Below, piece after piece: positions 6,021-7,500 of a stretch of 7,500 bases of DNA. Under the pieces are notes generated by a model that was given only the letters and a program-made list of their open reading frames with translations, made no database searches and was not told the origin of the DNA. The DNA comes from an uncultured Clostridia bacterium (GTDB lineage Bacteria; Bacillota; Clostridia; Christensenellales; Borkfalkiaceae), in the NCBI GenBank assembly GCA_959605945.1, contig CAUHGY010000084.1, positions 1 to 7,500 on the forward strand. The letters are read 5' to 3'. A program made the position numbers and the translations under genes. The stretch's first letter is position 1; the number at the start of each line of letters is the position of its first letter.

Positions 6021-7457
6021 ATGGAGAACAACAACACAGAAACGCAGGAAGTTATAAACGGGCAGACAGAACCCGCCAATGCTCCCGACAACAACCCCAA
6101 GAAAAATCTGAAATGGCTTTGGATAACAATCGCGGCAGTGATCGGCGCGGCTATCGTTGCCTGGTGTATTTATAACGCCGTGGTCTTTCAGGGAGAAGGC
6201 AGCGCCGTTGAAGAAGTATTTAACGTCAGCAATACGGTAGTTTTGCTGGCAGGAATATTCATCGTGTCGCTTTTGGGATATCTGCTCGGCAGAATAACCA
6301 TCAAGGGCGTATCGTTGGGTACGGCGGGCGTTTTTTTAGTGGCGATACTTTACGGTTATCTCTGCACTATTCCCGCGATAAAGGATCTGCCTATACTCGG
6401 CAAATTTTTTATAGCCGACGGCGATGCGGTAATGAACGGATATTTTGAAAACATAGTTCAAAATATCGGTTTGGTGCTTTTTGTTGCTTCCGTCGGTTTT
6501 ATAGCCGGACCGAGTTTCTTTAAAAATCTCAGAAAAAATGCGAAATCTTATGTTCTTTTGGGACTTTTGATTATCTTATCGGGCGGCGTGGTTGCAGTGC
6601 TTTTTACGCTTATTCCGGGAATCACTTCTGAATTTTCCGCGGGTATACTTTCCGGAGCATTGACGACAACTCCCGGCTATTCGGCGGCGCTCGACACGGC
6701 TGTCGAAAATGTCGGGCAGGTCACTTTGGGGCATGCCATAGCATATCCTTTCGGAGTTGTGGGAGTGGTGCTGTTCGTGCAGCTTATTCCAAAACTTACG
6801 AAGGCAGACATGAACAGAGAACGCCAGTTGCTGATCGTCGGCAAAAATGAACTCATTGAAAAAAAGCAAGGTCTTTTCCATTGCGACTCATTCGGACTTG
6901 CGCCCTTCGCGCTTGCTCTCGTCTGCGGATTGATTCTGGGGGCCATAAAAATACCGCTCAGCGGTGCGGGATATGACGGAATATGCTTCTCGCTCGGCAA
7001 TACGGGAGGCGTGCTCATAATGTGCTTAATATTCGGGCATTTCGGCAGAATAGGCAAAATGAGCATGGAAGTTCCAGATAAAACTGTCAAGGTTTTCCGC
7101 GAATTCGGGTTGATGCTGTTCCTTATAGGCGCAGGCGTCTCGGGCGGAGTAAGCCTTGTCTCCGAGATAAGCCAGTCCGAACTCGGCGGAATGCTGGTTC
7201 TTTACGGATTTATCGGCGGTGCGGTTATGACTATCGTTCCGATGATAATCGGTTTCATATTTGCAAAATACGTTTTGAAGATAAGTCTTCTCAACAATCT
7301 CGGCTCTATAACCGGCGGTATGACGTCGACGCCGGCGCTCGGCACGCTGATAAACGTTGCCGGAACAGACGATGTGGCTTCGGCATATGCGGCAACTTAT
7401 CCCATTGCGCTTGTATCCGTGGTGTTGGTTTCGCAGTTCCTTATACTGCTGTTTTAA
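6021..7457 (+). CDS. AspT/YidE-family (aspartate:alanine exchanger) membrane transporter
   Basis: A 478-residue inner-membrane protein with a polar Asn/Pro-rich leader (1-29) and about 11 predicted membrane segments (roughly 31-55, 71-90, 97-115, 145-165, 176-197, 234-256, 291-311, 325-341, 359-380, 391-415, 457-478). The family's internal duplication shows as SGALTTTPGYSAALDTA (211-227) and GGMTSTPALGTLINVAGTDD (432-451), each followed by a YP (HAIAYP and AATYP). AspT family members exchange aspartate and alanine or export organic acids; SucE1 of Corynebacterium glutamicum exports succinate. The central loop (about 257-290) is only some 35 residues, so the TrkA-C regulatory domains found in many family members are absent, which explains the short length. 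AAAGGAGAG (6007-6015) precedes the ATG. Its place behind a fumarate reductase-like gene suggests a C4-dicarboxylate substrate. The family call is good, the substrate a guess. Confidence 0.85.
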   Translation: MENNNTETQEVINGQTEPANAPDNNPKKNLKWLWITIAAVIGAAIVAWCIYNAVVFQGEGSAVEEVFNVSNTVVLLAGIFIVSLLGYLLGRITIKGVSLGTAGVFLVAILYGYLCTIPAIKDLPILGKFFIADGDAVMNGYFENIVQNIGLVLFVASVGFIAGPSFFKNLRKNAKSYVLLGLLIILSGGVVAVLFTLIPGITSEFSAGILSGALTTTPGYSAALDTAVENVGQVTLGHAIAYPFGVVGVVLFVQLIPKLTKADMNRERQLLIVGKNELIEKKQGLFHCDSFGLAPFALALVCGLILGAIKIPLSGAGYDGICFSLGNTGGVLIMCLIFGHFGRIGKMSMEVPDKTVKVFREFGLMLFLIGAGVSGGVSLVSEISQSELGGMLVLYGFIGGAVMTIVPMIIGFIFAKYVLKISLLNNLGSITGGMTSTPALGTLINVAGTDDVASAYAATYPIALVSVVLVSQFLILLF

Positions 7458-7458
7458 T

Positions 7459-7500
7459 TACTGCAAAAGAAAGCAGTACGGGCTGTCGGAAAATTCCGGC
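7459..7500 (+). terminator. Hairpins after the transporter gene, second one cut by window edge
   Basis: TACTGC (7459-7464) pairs with GCAGTA (7473-7478) around an eight-base A-rich loop, without a T run. A second hairpin begins at 7485: GTCGG pairs with CCGGC (7496-7500, one G-T pair) around AAAATT, and the window ends inside it. If the right arm continues and a T run follows, this is the terminator of the transporter gene; that part is not visible. Confidence 0.35.

Overview
The window reads as one stretch of plus-strand genes from an anaerobic bacterium, most likely a Firmicute of the Clostridia type. That guess rests on strong AGGAGG-type ribosome binding sites, frequent AGA and ATA codons, tightly overlapping genes and a dense set of oxygen-sensitive iron-sulfur redox proteins. 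No RNA gene, insertion sequence, CRISPR array or phage gene is visible, and codon use looks even throughout.

Positions 1-5934 hold seven genes packed as a single operon that enters from beyond the left edge. First comes the C-terminal end of HdrA, the flavin electron-bifurcating subunit of heterodisulfide reductase-type complexes. Next is an MvhD/FlxD-type [2Fe-2S] adaptor (347-799), then FlxC-like (801-1781) and FlxB/HydB/AsrA-like (1781-2806) iron-sulfur proteins. A FlxA/HydG/AsrB-like FAD and NAD(P)H oxidoreductase follows (2799-3626). Together these form an NAD(P)H-input module of the Flx-Hdr type. The last two genes are an iron-sulfur protein joining an SdhB/FrdB-type [2Fe-2S] domain to an HdrC-like two-cluster domain (3642-4316) and a FrdA/SdhA-family flavoprotein (4327-5934). 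The flavoprotein keeps the known dicarboxylate-site residues but has Asn where the covalent FAD-binding His would be.

After a GC-rich hairpin with a short T run (5947-5972) comes a membrane transporter of the AspT/YidE (aspartate:alanine exchanger) family (6021-7457). This family includes a known succinate exporter. A further hairpin appears to be cut by the right edge.

Taken together, I infer a soluble fumarate reductase without a membrane anchor. NAD(P)H would enter through FlxA, pass through FlxB/FlxC and MvhD to HdrA, and be split there between ferredoxin and the FrdB/FrdA-like pair, which reduces fumarate (or a similar unsaturated dicarboxylate). The transporter would move the C4 acid in or out. 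The parts are recognised families. The assembled bifurcating fumarate reductase is an inference and is the most interesting point in the window.
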